Origin: an uncultured Muribaculum sp.
Lineage (GTDB): Bacteria > Bacteroidota > Bacteroidia > Bacteroidales > Muribaculaceae
NCBI GenBank assembly: GCA_910587665.1
Contig: CAJUMZ010000003.1
Coordinates: 1 to 64,000, forward strand
Length of the DNA: 64,000 nt
Direction of reading: 5' to 3'
The notes under the pieces are model-generated. The model did not search any database and was not told the origin of the DNA. It saw only the letters and a list, made by a program, of their open reading frames with translations. Positions 15,401-22,673 of the stretch are shown in pieces. The position numbers and the translations under genes were made by a program. Position 1 is the stretch's first letter. Every line of letters begins with the position of its first letter.

Positions 15401-17921
15401 TTATCATATCAATGGGCAATGACCTATTCTTGTATAGAGCCCGTAGTTTCGATGGGAAGGATCCGACTGCGGAAACAATCGATCCAAAAAGATTCAGAAC
15501 CTCCTGCAATGTATCCCAACGAGTTTCTAAACCGTTATAATATTGACCGTAATTTGCCACATACAGCTCTCGGTTACACTCTATCTCCCTTGTCTTATCA
15601 TTCACTGTTTTTAAAGAATTCAGAAGGTCAAGAGCATCTTTGTATGTCAGGTCTGCACCGTTAGGCAAATAATGTTTCAGAGTACGCATATCCTTACGGT
15701 AACCGCCTTTTAACACTCGAAGGAATGAGGTATAATCGCTTCTGAATCGCTGCAACATAGGGTAAAAGTCCTGAGTAAAGATTTCTTTGTCACATGTTTG
15801 CAGTAACTTCTGTTTTGTTGCAACAAGTTCTTCATGGAAGGACTGACAAGCGGACAAGGATTGTTGAACCTCACGCAAAGAATTTGCTTCAAACCATCTG
15901 TCGGCAGGGACTATGCCAGCAGACTTAGCGACCGCCTCTGACAACGAATAAAGCTCATTTATTTGCACAAAACCAGAAGGTTTAATAATTCCGAAAACAT
16001 CTGAGAGTTCAGAGGCTTTGCAATATATGTCATCTGTCGCTTTTATTATGCTCGATAATTCCAAGCAAATCTTATGTGCATTTTTTGTGAATTCGCAGAC
16101 AGAATCAGACTTGATTTTATCCAACAGAATGCTGATTATTTCACTAAGTTGCAACTTCCTTTGCTTACCATCGCAATCAAAGAACTGTTTGGCATAAGCA
16201 TCTTGCAGTTCTTTTTGAATCAAACAAATCTGCTCACATTGCTTCTTATATCGGTACGCATCATCAAGCAGATAAGATATATTATCGTCAAGAATCCATT
16301 GTAAGGGGATAAGTGGAGAGTTTTGCGAAACTGTCAACACCTTAATCAGTGAATTCAAGCCTTCAACCGACTTGTCAATTGATATATCTAACTTTTTATG
16401 GCATTCGTCAAAAATCTGTTCTGCATCGGATAATAATGGCAACAACGCAGATATATTAGAATCGATATCATGGCGTAACTCATTCGATAAAAATTTCACA
16501 ATCGAATTCCGCCATACATTATCCGAATAGTCCTCGCTACGCTTGCCAATAGTCTTAGATAATTCGCGTAGAAGATAAATGCGGTTATCAAGTTCCTGCA
16601 CCTTAACTTTATCGACATTTTCAATACCGAATATTACTTCAGGAACAGCTGACAGGCTGGCAAGTCTTCCGTTTATCTCAAATATAGTCTTGTTCAATCC
16701 AGAGCATGGAGTGTGCAATTCCTGCTGATATTCATTTAGAGCTACTCGTTTCCGTTCAAGGTTATGCAATTGCGACAAAGCCTCATCGGTAACCTTTTTC
16801 CTATCTATAGAGATAGAATTAGCCAATTCACGCAGTATATCTTTTTTATTTGCCTTATGGCTGTGTAGCGTAAAACAGAAATCACCCAAGCCAGCACTAA
16901 CCAACCGATTATATACTACTTGCAGAGCAGCCATTTTCTCCGATACGAACAGTACTTTTTTACCATCAGCGATAGCCTCCGAGATTATGTTCGTAATCGT
17001 TTGACTTTTGCCTGTGCCCGGAGGGCCCTGCAAAACAAAACTTACGCCTCGTTTTGACAGCAGCACTGCATCCTGCTGACTCGAATCAGCATCCATAACC
17101 TGGAATGTATCAATCGGTTTTACTTCCTTGTCATGGTCGAATCCGCCAAGTCCCTCTGATACAAATATTGGATCGTGTTCACCTGCTATAGCAGCAATAA
17201 CATTATGGGAGTTCAACTTCTCTTCGTTACGTTCCAAGTCTTTATACATATTAATTTTCAGGAAAGAAAGATTGGTTAAATGAACACTACGCTCAATCTC
17301 CCAGCCCTTCTTGCTAATTGTTTGCTCTAAATTATCAAGATAGTCGATAATTTCATCATGTGCCCCGTCGAATTCCGGCAGCTTAATTCTAAAATCATTA
17401 TTCAATTTATGCAGCAGAGTTGGATTTACAACTGTTTCATCTTCATGTGGTATCAACTTATATGGGGATGTTAGCGTCTCAATTATAAGTTTTACAGGAA
17501 CAAGTACTATAGGCGACGACAATATTTGTTCGGAGTCCTCCCGTTCCGTCCATTTCAATAGACCAAATGCAAGGTATAAGGTATTAATACCTTGTTCCTC
17601 AATAGATGTATTTGCTCTATATCTAAGGATTTTCAGCGTCTTTTGTAAGTCACCAATAGACCTCGATGTCTCTACATCGCCTTTGATCACAGCATCGTAA
17701 GTTTCTTCACCATCGCTATCAATATGAATTTTTGTTGCATAAGAGAATCTGAGCTCTTTTTCTCGGACAGCGATGTGATCAAACAATATATCATATGACG
17801 GAGCAGTGATTTGTACATTGGATCGCTTACCTTCTTTGAAGTTAATAAGACGATTTCTCTTGCCAAAATCCAGCAAAAGTTTTTTCCAAGTCTCAATCCG
17901 ATTGTGTAATTTGTCTCCCAT
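12438..17921 (-). CDS. DUF4011 / SF1 helicase / Vsr-like endonuclease / DUF3320 protein
   Basis: A giant protein of about 1827 residues. DUF4011 lies at the N-terminus (ETWKKLLLDFGKRNRLINF near residue 10). A UvrD/DNA2-type SF1 helicase follows, with Walker A GPPGTGKS (about 299-306), a long coiled-coil-rich insertion (about 360-1150), Walker B VIFDEASQ (about 1205) with VGDTQQLPPT after it, and the C-terminal motifs NVQGDERDTIIFS and RRLNVAITRAK. A Vsr/DUF559-like nuclease at about 1500-1610 has FRIDMAV and IGIECDGASYH. A DUF3320-like region (EIEQPIHFEELCRRVA, about 1680) comes near the end. This architecture matches the single-protein antiphage gene that I recall as Hhe. The ATG at 17921 was preferred to an in-frame GTG at 17954 because DUF4011 proteins start just before the WKKLLLD motif. 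Its 3' end is fused tightly to two further genes. Confidence 0.88.
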   Translation of the reverse strand: MGDKLHNRIETWKKLLLDFGKRNRLINFKEGKRSNVQITAPSYDILFDHIAVREKELRFSYATKIHIDSDGEETYDAVIKGDVETSRSIGDLQKTLKILRYRANTSIEEQGINTLYLAFGLLKWTEREDSEQILSSPIVLVPVKLIIETLTSPYKLIPHEDETVVNPTLLHKLNNDFRIKLPEFDGAHDEIIDYLDNLEQTISKKGWEIERSVHLTNLSFLKINMYKDLERNEEKLNSHNVIAAIAGEHDPIFVSEGLGGFDHDKEVKPIDTFQVMDADSSQQDAVLLSKRGVSFVLQGPPGTGKSQTITNIISEAIADGKKVLFVSEKMAALQVVYNRLVSAGLGDFCFTLHSHKANKKDILRELANSISIDRKKVTDEALSQLHNLERKRVALNEYQQELHTPCSGLNKTIFEINGRLASLSAVPEVIFGIENVDKVKVQELDNRIYLLRELSKTIGKRSEDYSDNVWRNSIVKFLSNELRHDIDSNISALLPLLSDAEQIFDECHKKLDISIDKSVEGLNSLIKVLTVSQNSPLIPLQWILDDNISYLLDDAYRYKKQCEQICLIQKELQDAYAKQFFDCDGKQRKLQLSEIISILLDKIKSDSVCEFTKNAHKICLELSSIIKATDDIYCKASELSDVFGIIKPSGFVQINELYSLSEAVAKSAGIVPADRWFEANSLREVQQSLSACQSFHEELVATKQKLLQTCDKEIFTQDFYPMLQRFRSDYTSFLRVLKGGYRKDMRTLKHYLPNGADLTYKDALDLLNSLKTVNDKTREIECNRELYVANYGQYYNGLETRWDTLQEVLNLFGSIVSAVGSFPSKLRALYKNRSLPIDMIKKFNSLCELYLLDNLQGEINALMRLQIDDNTSCEQIINEGKKAMSLLEEFIIQYDALRKLRIEMTDYDTLLADLDKLAFIQAERKCIIKQREVLSKRYDAYYANEDTDWNKLIVALQFAKVFKEIVSEYSLSDKFVHKICVDEESVMLCRTVLSMLKPTIEAIDKPLKWYVSLFDGSEPFHTYSLKKLTYRLTVCKDKKHLLEEWVDYYANKQKCEGAGLLPYISEFERKNINPDKLVDAYLKRFYRLWLDAMLPHFPAVLNFRSRIQEQNISEFCQLDKAQFKIAQARVRERVVNRIPDFDAVTSTRDEIGILKRELNKQRRLMPLRKLFMTIPNLLTSLRPCFMMSPLSVSVFLEAHSYDFDLVIFDEASQVHTEDAIGAIMRGKQVIIVGDTQQLPPTNFFASSLNDEDFDTDDDDYTNNSDDGAYDSILEEAVTVLPERSLRWHYRSRHEHLIAFSNIKIYNGSLITFPASIENAPDCGVEYIYVSDGVYDRSGKRNNVVEAQKVADIVFEHFSKYPNRSLGVVTFSEAQQNAVDAAIRRKRYQNAAFEPYFVEDKEEPFFIKNLENVQGDERDTIIFSIGYAKDQHGIMHMNFGPLSRDGGYRRLNVAITRAKYNVKLVGSIVSTDIDIEKTSSEGVKMLRSYIEFAQNGIGAIEKELKFSSEVAFDSPFEESVFDFLRSKGYDVTTQVGCSGFRIDMAVKHPKYSGRFVIGIECDGASYHSSRTVRERDRLRQTVLEEMGWTIYRIWSTDWIKDQRTQERKLVSAVENALNHAAEIDMPDNGAEIVETPAEAIIIEEPAEITAESQKGYGFIEYKQANIYDYYSDLSTRDIIKKVIEIEQPIHFEELCRRVAPLYGNQKVTSKIRSEVTQVFKYYLSNVIKREKEFITLVDFDNLQVRVPNSTEDYIRPIANISDEELSLAMTTIVEHSFGIITEDLFIETARVFGFRRTGENIVSSLRRVYNDMLINGKIKEADGKVWNV

Positions 17922-18181
17922 TATAACTTTATAAATTGAGTCCCATCTAACCACGAAAGTCAGGTTGTAAATAAGTCATATTAACCCCTAATTCATTGGT
18001 GCGGACTCTTTGGCTCATGATATTGTCTTATAGTTATAATATCAAAAACCAACGTAGTAGCTATGCAAGACCGACCAAAGCCAATAAACGACTGCGTTGG
18101 AGCATCCATTGTTTTATTTACTGTTTTCGCTGTTATTTGTTGTGATATTCTTGGTCATTTAACATGTAATTGCTTATTACA

Positions 18182-18211
18182 CAAATATACGAACATCTTT
18201 TGACTTTACAA
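18182..18211 (-). promoter_or_regulatory. Promoter of the helicase-NERD operon
   Basis: Minus strand: TTG (18209-18211), 19 bp, TATATTTG (18182-18189), matching the Bacteroidetes consensus. It predicts a leader of about 255 nt before the ATG at 17921, long for this window. Confidence 0.6.
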
Positions 18212-18354
18212 TCAATTATGCTATAAACTTTCACATTTTATTTAATTATTCTTGAATTTATATGGTAGAGAAATCCGCATAGCAATCTCATGTCTTTGCG
18301 GGAGAAAAAGTGATTTCTTCATTCTGTCGGTGCAGAAATTTCGCGATTTATGCG

Positions 18355-18362
18355 TAAATTTG
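18355..18362 (+). promoter_or_regulatory. Promoter -7 box of hisS
   Basis: TAAATTTG, 29 bp upstream of the hisS ATG. No clear TTG at -33. Confidence 0.55.
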
Positions 18363-18391
18363 CAAAAGAATAACTATAGCTGCAATATCAT

Positions 18392-19756
18392 ATGGCACAG
18401 AAACCGTCGATTCCCAAAGGTACGCGCGACTTCTCCCCGGTGGAGATGGCGCGCCGCAATTATATATTCAACACCATCCGCGAAGTGTTTTATCTCTTCG
18501 GGTTCAAGCAGATCGAGACCCCCTCGATGGAAAATCTCTCGACCCTGATGGGTAAGTATGGCGAAGAGGGCGACAAGCTCCTTTTCAAGATACTCAACTC
18601 GGGCGACTACCTGCGCGGGGTCGACCGCTCGCTGCTTGACGGCGAGGCGTCGGGAAAGCTGACGTCACAGCTTTCCGAAAAAGGATTGCGCTATGACCTC
18701 ACAGTGCCTTTTGCCAGATATGTGGTGCAACACCGCGCCGACTTGCAATTTCCCTTCAAGCGGTTTCAGATACAGCCCGTATGGCGCGCCGACCGCCCTC
18801 AGAAAGGAAGATACCGCGAGTTCTACCAATGTGACGCTGACATCATCGGCTCCGATTCCCTTGTCAACGAAGTGGAGCTTCTACAGCTTATCGACGAGGT
18901 GTTCAGCCGCCTGAAAATCAACATCGCGATAAAGCTTAACAACCGCAAGGTACTTGCCGGAATAGCCGAGCTAATCGGTGCGCCTGAAAAAATCGTTGAC
19001 ATCACCGTCGCAATCGACAAGATCGACAAGATCGGCATCGAGAATGTCAATGCCGAATTGCGCGAGCGCGGGCTGGGAGAAGAGTCAATCACGGCGCTAA
19101 AGCCGATTCTTGCCATCGACGGAACACTTGAAGAGCGTCTTGCCAAGCTTGACGAGGTGCTTGCCTTCTCCGAGACAGGTAAAAAAGGAGTCGAGGAACT
19201 CCGTTACGTGGTCAACGAGACCATGGCTCTCGGACTGAAAGCGGAGCTTGATCTTGACGTGTCGCTCGCCCGCGGACTCAACTACTATACAGGCACAATA
19301 ATCGAGGTAAAGGCCAAGGATGTGCAGATAGGTTCAATCACAGGCGGTGGTCGCTACGACAACCTTACCGGAATATTTGGACTTCCGGATGTATCAGGCG
19401 TCGGAATCTCGTTTGGCGCCGACCGCATCTACGACGTGCTCAATGCCCTCGACCTCTATCCTGAAGATGCCTCTGCGGCTACCACGGTCATCTTCACCAA
19501 CTTCGGCGAGCGCGAGGCCATGGCGTCAATGAAAGCTATCAAGGAGCTGCGCGCCGCAGGCATCACCGCAGAGATATATCCTGACTGCTCGAAGATGAAA
19601 AAGCAGATGGCATATGCCAATGCCTTGTCCATCCCTTATGTGGCGATAATCGGAGAGACAGAGCTTGCGGAAAGGAAAGTGACACTCAAAAACATGGCTA
19701 CCGGAGAGCAGGCATCACTCGACATGGAAAGCCTGATCGCCGCGCTGAAAAAATAA
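18392..19756 (+). CDS. hisS: Histidyl-tRNA synthetase
   Basis: A 454-residue class II aminoacyl-tRNA synthetase that charges tRNA-His. The N-terminus has the expected IPKGTRDFSPVEMARRNYI. Motif 2 is seen at RFQIQPVWRADRPQKGRYREF (split here as FQIQPVWRAD and GRYREFYQCD). The His-A and His-B type boxes appear as SLARGLNYYTGTI (about residue 290) and GGGRYDNL (about 315). A C-terminal anticodon-binding domain begins near residue 365 (TVIFTNFGEREAM). Two DNA-polymerase V genes follow at 12 bp and 6 bp spacings, so the three genes are probably one transcript. Confidence 0.96.
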   Translation: MAQKPSIPKGTRDFSPVEMARRNYIFNTIREVFYLFGFKQIETPSMENLSTLMGKYGEEGDKLLFKILNSGDYLRGVDRSLLDGEASGKLTSQLSEKGLRYDLTVPFARYVVQHRADLQFPFKRFQIQPVWRADRPQKGRYREFYQCDADIIGSDSLVNEVELLQLIDEVFSRLKINIAIKLNNRKVLAGIAELIGAPEKIVDITVAIDKIDKIGIENVNAELRERGLGEESITALKPILAIDGTLEERLAKLDEVLAFSETGKKGVEELRYVVNETMALGLKAELDLDVSLARGLNYYTGTIIEVKAKDVQIGSITGGGRYDNLTGIFGLPDVSGVGISFGADRIYDVLNALDLYPEDASAATTVIFTNFGEREAMASMKAIKELRAAGITAEIYPDCSKMKKQMAYANALSIPYVAIIGETELAERKVTLKNMATGEQASLDMESLIAALKK

Positions 19757-19768
19757 GAGGGTAAACGG

Positions 19769-20227
19769 ATGATCGAACGCCATCAAGAGAGCGGCGACCT
19801 GCGCATCTGCACAATCGACACGTCAACCTCAATGAGGCTACCCTATGCCGACGGAGGCATAAAAGCCGGATTCCCCTCCCCCGCACAGGACCGCCTCAAC
19901 GAGTCCATCGACCTCAACAGCGAGATTGTAAGCCATCCCGCCTCGACATTCTACGGGCGTGTGACAGGCGACTCCATGATCGAGGAAGGGATCGACGACG
20001 GCGACATTCTTGTGATCGACCGGTCGCTCGAGCCGCTCAACGGAGATCTCGCCGTGTGCTGCATCGACGGTGAGTTTACCGTAAAACGCCTTAAGGTAGA
20101 GCGTCACCGCGTGCTGCTTCTCCCTGCCAACCACCGATATCAGCCAATCGAGGTAAGCGAGGATGACGACTTCACCGTATGGGGCATCGTGACCCATACC
20201 ATCAAGAAAAACCGGCGCAGGAGATAA
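19769..20227 (+). CDS. umuD: UmuD-like S24 peptidase, Pol V subunit
   Basis: A 152-residue LexA/UmuD-type self-cleaving protein of the SOS mutagenesis system. After RecA-stimulated autocleavage, UmuD' joins UmuC to form DNA polymerase V. The cleavage region KAGFPSPAQD (Ala33-Gly34) matches the UmuD cleavage site with its GFPSPA signature. The catalytic Ser69 is in TGDSM and the Lys106 in GEFTVKRL, giving the Ser/Lys dyad. There is no DNA-binding domain, which separates it from LexA. It is 12 bp behind hisS and 6 bp before umuC. No LexA-type operator was seen before it. Confidence 0.93.
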   Translation: MIERHQESGDLRICTIDTSTSMRLPYADGGIKAGFPSPAQDRLNESIDLNSEIVSHPASTFYGRVTGDSMIEEGIDDGDILVIDRSLEPLNGDLAVCCIDGEFTVKRLKVERHRVLLLPANHRYQPIEVSEDDDFTVWGIVTHTIKKNRRRR

Positions 20228-20233
20228 CCGTCA

Positions 20234-21499
20234 ATGATAGGGCTTGTAGACTGCAACAACTTTTTTGTGTCGTGCGAGCGCGTGTTCCGACCGGAGCTGC
20301 GTTGCCGCCCCGTGGTAGTGCTCAGCAACAATGACGGATGCGTGGTCGCGATGTCCAACGAGGCAAAGGCATTAGGCATAAAGCGCGGAGTGCCCCTGTT
20401 CAAGATCCGCGACATCGTGAAAGCCAACGACGTAATCGCTTTTTCAGGCAACCACCGCCTCTATGGCGACATGTCGCGACGGGTCATGGCTACACTCAAC
20501 TCCATAGCCGACGACATCGAGATTTCGTCAATCGACGAAGCATTCATCGACCTCGAAAACATCGACACAACGGAACTGTCGGCATTCGGCGTAAATCTCG
20601 TCAGGAAAATCAAGCGCGACGTAGGCGTACCCGTCTCGGTAGGCATCGCACCCAACCGCACCCTCGCCAAAGTGGCGGCGCGCTTCGCCAAGAAATATCT
20701 GGGATACAAAGGGGCATGCGTAATCGACACCGCCGAGAAAGCCCGCAAGGCATTGTCATTGACAGCGATAGGCGATGTGTGGGGAATCGGACCGCGTATC
20801 GCGCGGCGACTCACCGAGTCAGGCATCACCAATGCGCTCAGTTTCGCCGATCTCCCGAAAGAGACCGTCGCACAACGCTACAACGTAATGCTCCAACGCA
20901 CATGGCGCGAACTCAACGGTGAAAGATGCATCGAAAGCGACACCGAACGCCCGGCACAAAAGACGCTCACCATATCGCGAACTTTTGCCACCGACTTTTT
21001 CAGCTATCAGGAGCTGGAAGACGCGGTGAGCCGGTTTGCCGCCAATGTCGGCGAACGGCTGCGACGCAAAAACCTTTTCTGCGCGGAGCTGACGGTATTT
21101 ATCGCCACCAACCGACACCACACCGACACGCCCCAATACTCCAACTGCTCGCAACGCACGATGTATGAGGCGACCGACGACTCCATCACCCTGTGCAAAG
21201 AAGCAAAGACGGCGCTAAAATCAATATTCCGCCCGGGTTACGGCTATAAACGCGCAGGCGTCACGGCAACACGCATCGTGGATCGCGAGCACCTCCAGCC
21301 CAATCTTTTCGAAGACGCGGAAGGTAAAAAACGCCGCAAAAAGCTTATGGACACAATCGACCGCATAAACCGCGCCGGAGTAGAACAGGTGCACCTCGCC
21401 TCCTCGCCCGACATGGACAGCTGCACACATCACGAAAGATCGTCACGGCTCTACACCCAGCGTCTGTCCGACATAATCGAAATCAACTGCCGCCGATAA
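20234..21499 (+). CDS. umuC: UmuC-like Y-family DNA polymerase
   Basis: A 421-residue catalytic subunit of DNA polymerase V for translesion synthesis. Active-site motifs include GLVDCNNFFVSCERVF (residues 3-18; metal-binding Asp6), SNNDGCVVAMSNEAKALGI (30-50), and SSIDEAFIDL near residue 98 with the catalytic Asp-Glu pair. Helix-hairpin-helix phrases (VWGIGPRIARRLTESGI, about 177-193) and the little-finger domain follow. The C-terminal DUF4113-like part has RPGYGYKRAGV. Length agrees with E. coli UmuC (422). It follows umuD closely, so the pair is translated together. Confidence 0.95.
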   Translation: MIGLVDCNNFFVSCERVFRPELRCRPVVVLSNNDGCVVAMSNEAKALGIKRGVPLFKIRDIVKANDVIAFSGNHRLYGDMSRRVMATLNSIADDIEISSIDEAFIDLENIDTTELSAFGVNLVRKIKRDVGVPVSVGIAPNRTLAKVAARFAKKYLGYKGACVIDTAEKARKALSLTAIGDVWGIGPRIARRLTESGITNALSFADLPKETVAQRYNVMLQRTWRELNGERCIESDTERPAQKTLTISRTFATDFFSYQELEDAVSRFAANVGERLRRKNLFCAELTVFIATNRHHTDTPQYSNCSQRTMYEATDDSITLCKEAKTALKSIFRPGYGYKRAGVTATRIVDREHLQPNLFEDAEGKKRRKKLMDTIDRINRAGVEQVHLASSPDMDSCTHHERSSRLYTQRLSDIIEINCRR

Positions 21500-21536
21500 A
21501 AAACAAGCCGCGGGACTGCGATTTGCAGCCCCGCGG
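21498..21536 (-). terminator. Terminator between umuC and rpoD
   Basis: A GC-rich stem, CCGCGGG and CTGC pairing with GCAG and CCCGCGG around a short loop. On the minus strand it is followed by TTGTTTTTT (21498-21506), so it terminates rpoD; it may also stop the umuC transcript. Confidence 0.75.
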
Positions 21537-21559
21537 TAGAAAAACCGGGGATCGGACGA

Positions 21560-22417
21560 TCAACCCAGATATGTCTTGAGCAGCTTGCTCTTTTGTCCTT
21601 TAAGCCGACGTATCGCCTTCTCCTTGATCTGGCGCACGCGCTCGCGGGTCAAGTCAAATTTAGCACCGATCTCTTCCAGAGTCATCTCCTGGCAACCTAT
21701 GCCGAAGAACATCTTCAAAATCTCGCGCTCGCGCTCATGGAGCTGGCGAAGCGCACGCTCTACCTCTTTCGAGAGCGACTCCTGGGTAAGAGTGGCATCA
21801 GCCATGGGAGAGTCATCGTTGGTGAGCACGTCGAGAAGGCTGTTGTCCTCACCCTCGACAAACGGGGCGTCGACCGAAATGTGTCGGCCCTGCACCTTGA
21901 GGGTATCGGCAATCTTCTCAACCGGCACATCAAGCGCATCGGCAAGCTCTTCGGCTGAGGGGCGGCGTTCATTTTCCTGCTCAAACTTGGACAGGGCCTT
22001 GCCTATCTTGTTGAGCGAGCCCACCTGATTCAACGGAAGACGCACAATACGCGATTGCTCCGCAAGAGCCTGAAGGATCGACTGGCGAATCCACCATACG
22101 GCATAGGAGATAAACTTGAAGCCGCGGGTCTCGTCAAATTTCTGCGCCGCCTTGATAAGTCCAAGGTTACCTTCATTGATCAGGTCAGGGAGCGAAAGGC
22201 CCTGATTCTGATACTGCTTTGCGACCGAAACAACAAAACGCAAATTCGCACGAGTCAGCTTTTCAAGTGCCACCTGATCGCCCTGCCTTATACGCTGGGC
22301 AAGCTCGACCTCCTCCTCTACAGTGATAAGATCCTCACGACCAATCTCTTGCAGATACTTATCGAGTGATGCACTCTCTCGATTGGTGATTGACTTAGTA
22401 ATTTTTAATTGTCTCAT
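21560..22417 (-). CDS. rpoD: Primary sigma factor RpoD (ABfr type)
   Basis: A 285-residue housekeeping sigma factor, the short form typical of Bacteroidetes without the long region 1.1. Visible parts are region 1.2 (SLDKYLQEIGREDLIT, residues 17-33), region 2 (LTRANLRFVVSVAKQYQNQG, GFKFISYAVWWIRQSILQAL), region 3 (RRPSAEELADALDV), and region 4.2 (TLEEIGAKFDLTRERVRQIK). This protein is the likely reader of the TTG/TAnnTTTG promoters found across the window. It has its own -7 box 28 bp upstream and a terminator downstream. Confidence 0.96.
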   Translation of the reverse strand: MRQLKITKSITNRESASLDKYLQEIGREDLITVEEEVELAQRIRQGDQVALEKLTRANLRFVVSVAKQYQNQGLSLPDLINEGNLGLIKAAQKFDETRGFKFISYAVWWIRQSILQALAEQSRIVRLPLNQVGSLNKIGKALSKFEQENERRPSAEELADALDVPVEKIADTLKVQGRHISVDAPFVEGEDNSLLDVLTNDDSPMADATLTQESLSKEVERALRQLHEREREILKMFFGIGCQEMTLEEIGAKFDLTRERVRQIKEKAIRRLKGQKSKLLKTYLG

Positions 22418-22444
22418 CTGTTATTACACAAGATTTTAAACGTA

Positions 22445-22452
22445 CAAAGATA
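22445..22452 (-). promoter_or_regulatory. Promoter -7 box of rpoD
   Basis: TATCTTTG on the minus strand, 27 bp upstream of the rpoD ATG. No matching -33 TTG. Confidence 0.6.
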
Positions 22453-22611
22453 CAAAATTTTATCGGTACATCATATCTCCGCAGGCATGTTTTTTATTGA
22501 TATTATGGTAATACAACGCGACAGCGGCATTAAAAATTGTAATATTATACTTTTTCAAGAATAAATATACTCCATTAAGAGCCGTAGTCGCGATACCACA
22601 ATAGCCCGTAT

Positions 22612-22644
22612 AAAAAAAGCGGGCACCCCGGAAAGGATGCCCGC
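22612..22644 (-). terminator. Terminator of the Do-type protease gene
   Basis: Stem GCGGGCATCC / GG-GTGCCCGC around a short TTTC loop region, followed on the minus strand by seven T (22612-22618). A strong intrinsic terminator 30 bp past the stop. Confidence 0.85.
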
Positions 22645-22673
22645 ACCTTGCATTATGTCATAAATCACACTCG

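Larger units (their letters stand above)
17922..18391. other. AT-rich intergenic region between the defence operon and hisS
   Basis: About 470 bp without a credible gene. It holds divergent promoters: TTG-19 bp-TATATTTG for the helicase operon (18182-18211) and a -7 box for hisS (18355-18362). The leftward leader would be about 255 nt. No integrase, direct repeat or recombination site was recognised. Confidence 0.5.

Noticed and set aside
17921..17954. GTG at 17954 as start of the giant helicase gene.
   Set aside because: The ATG at 17921 fits the usual DUF4011 N-terminus; the extra 11 residues have no family support.
11388..18006. GTCCGCAC (11388-11395) and its inverse GTGCGGAC (17999-18006) flank the helicase-NERD block and could mark its ends.
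   Set aside because: The match is only 8 bp, expected by chance several times between two segments of this size, and it does not extend.
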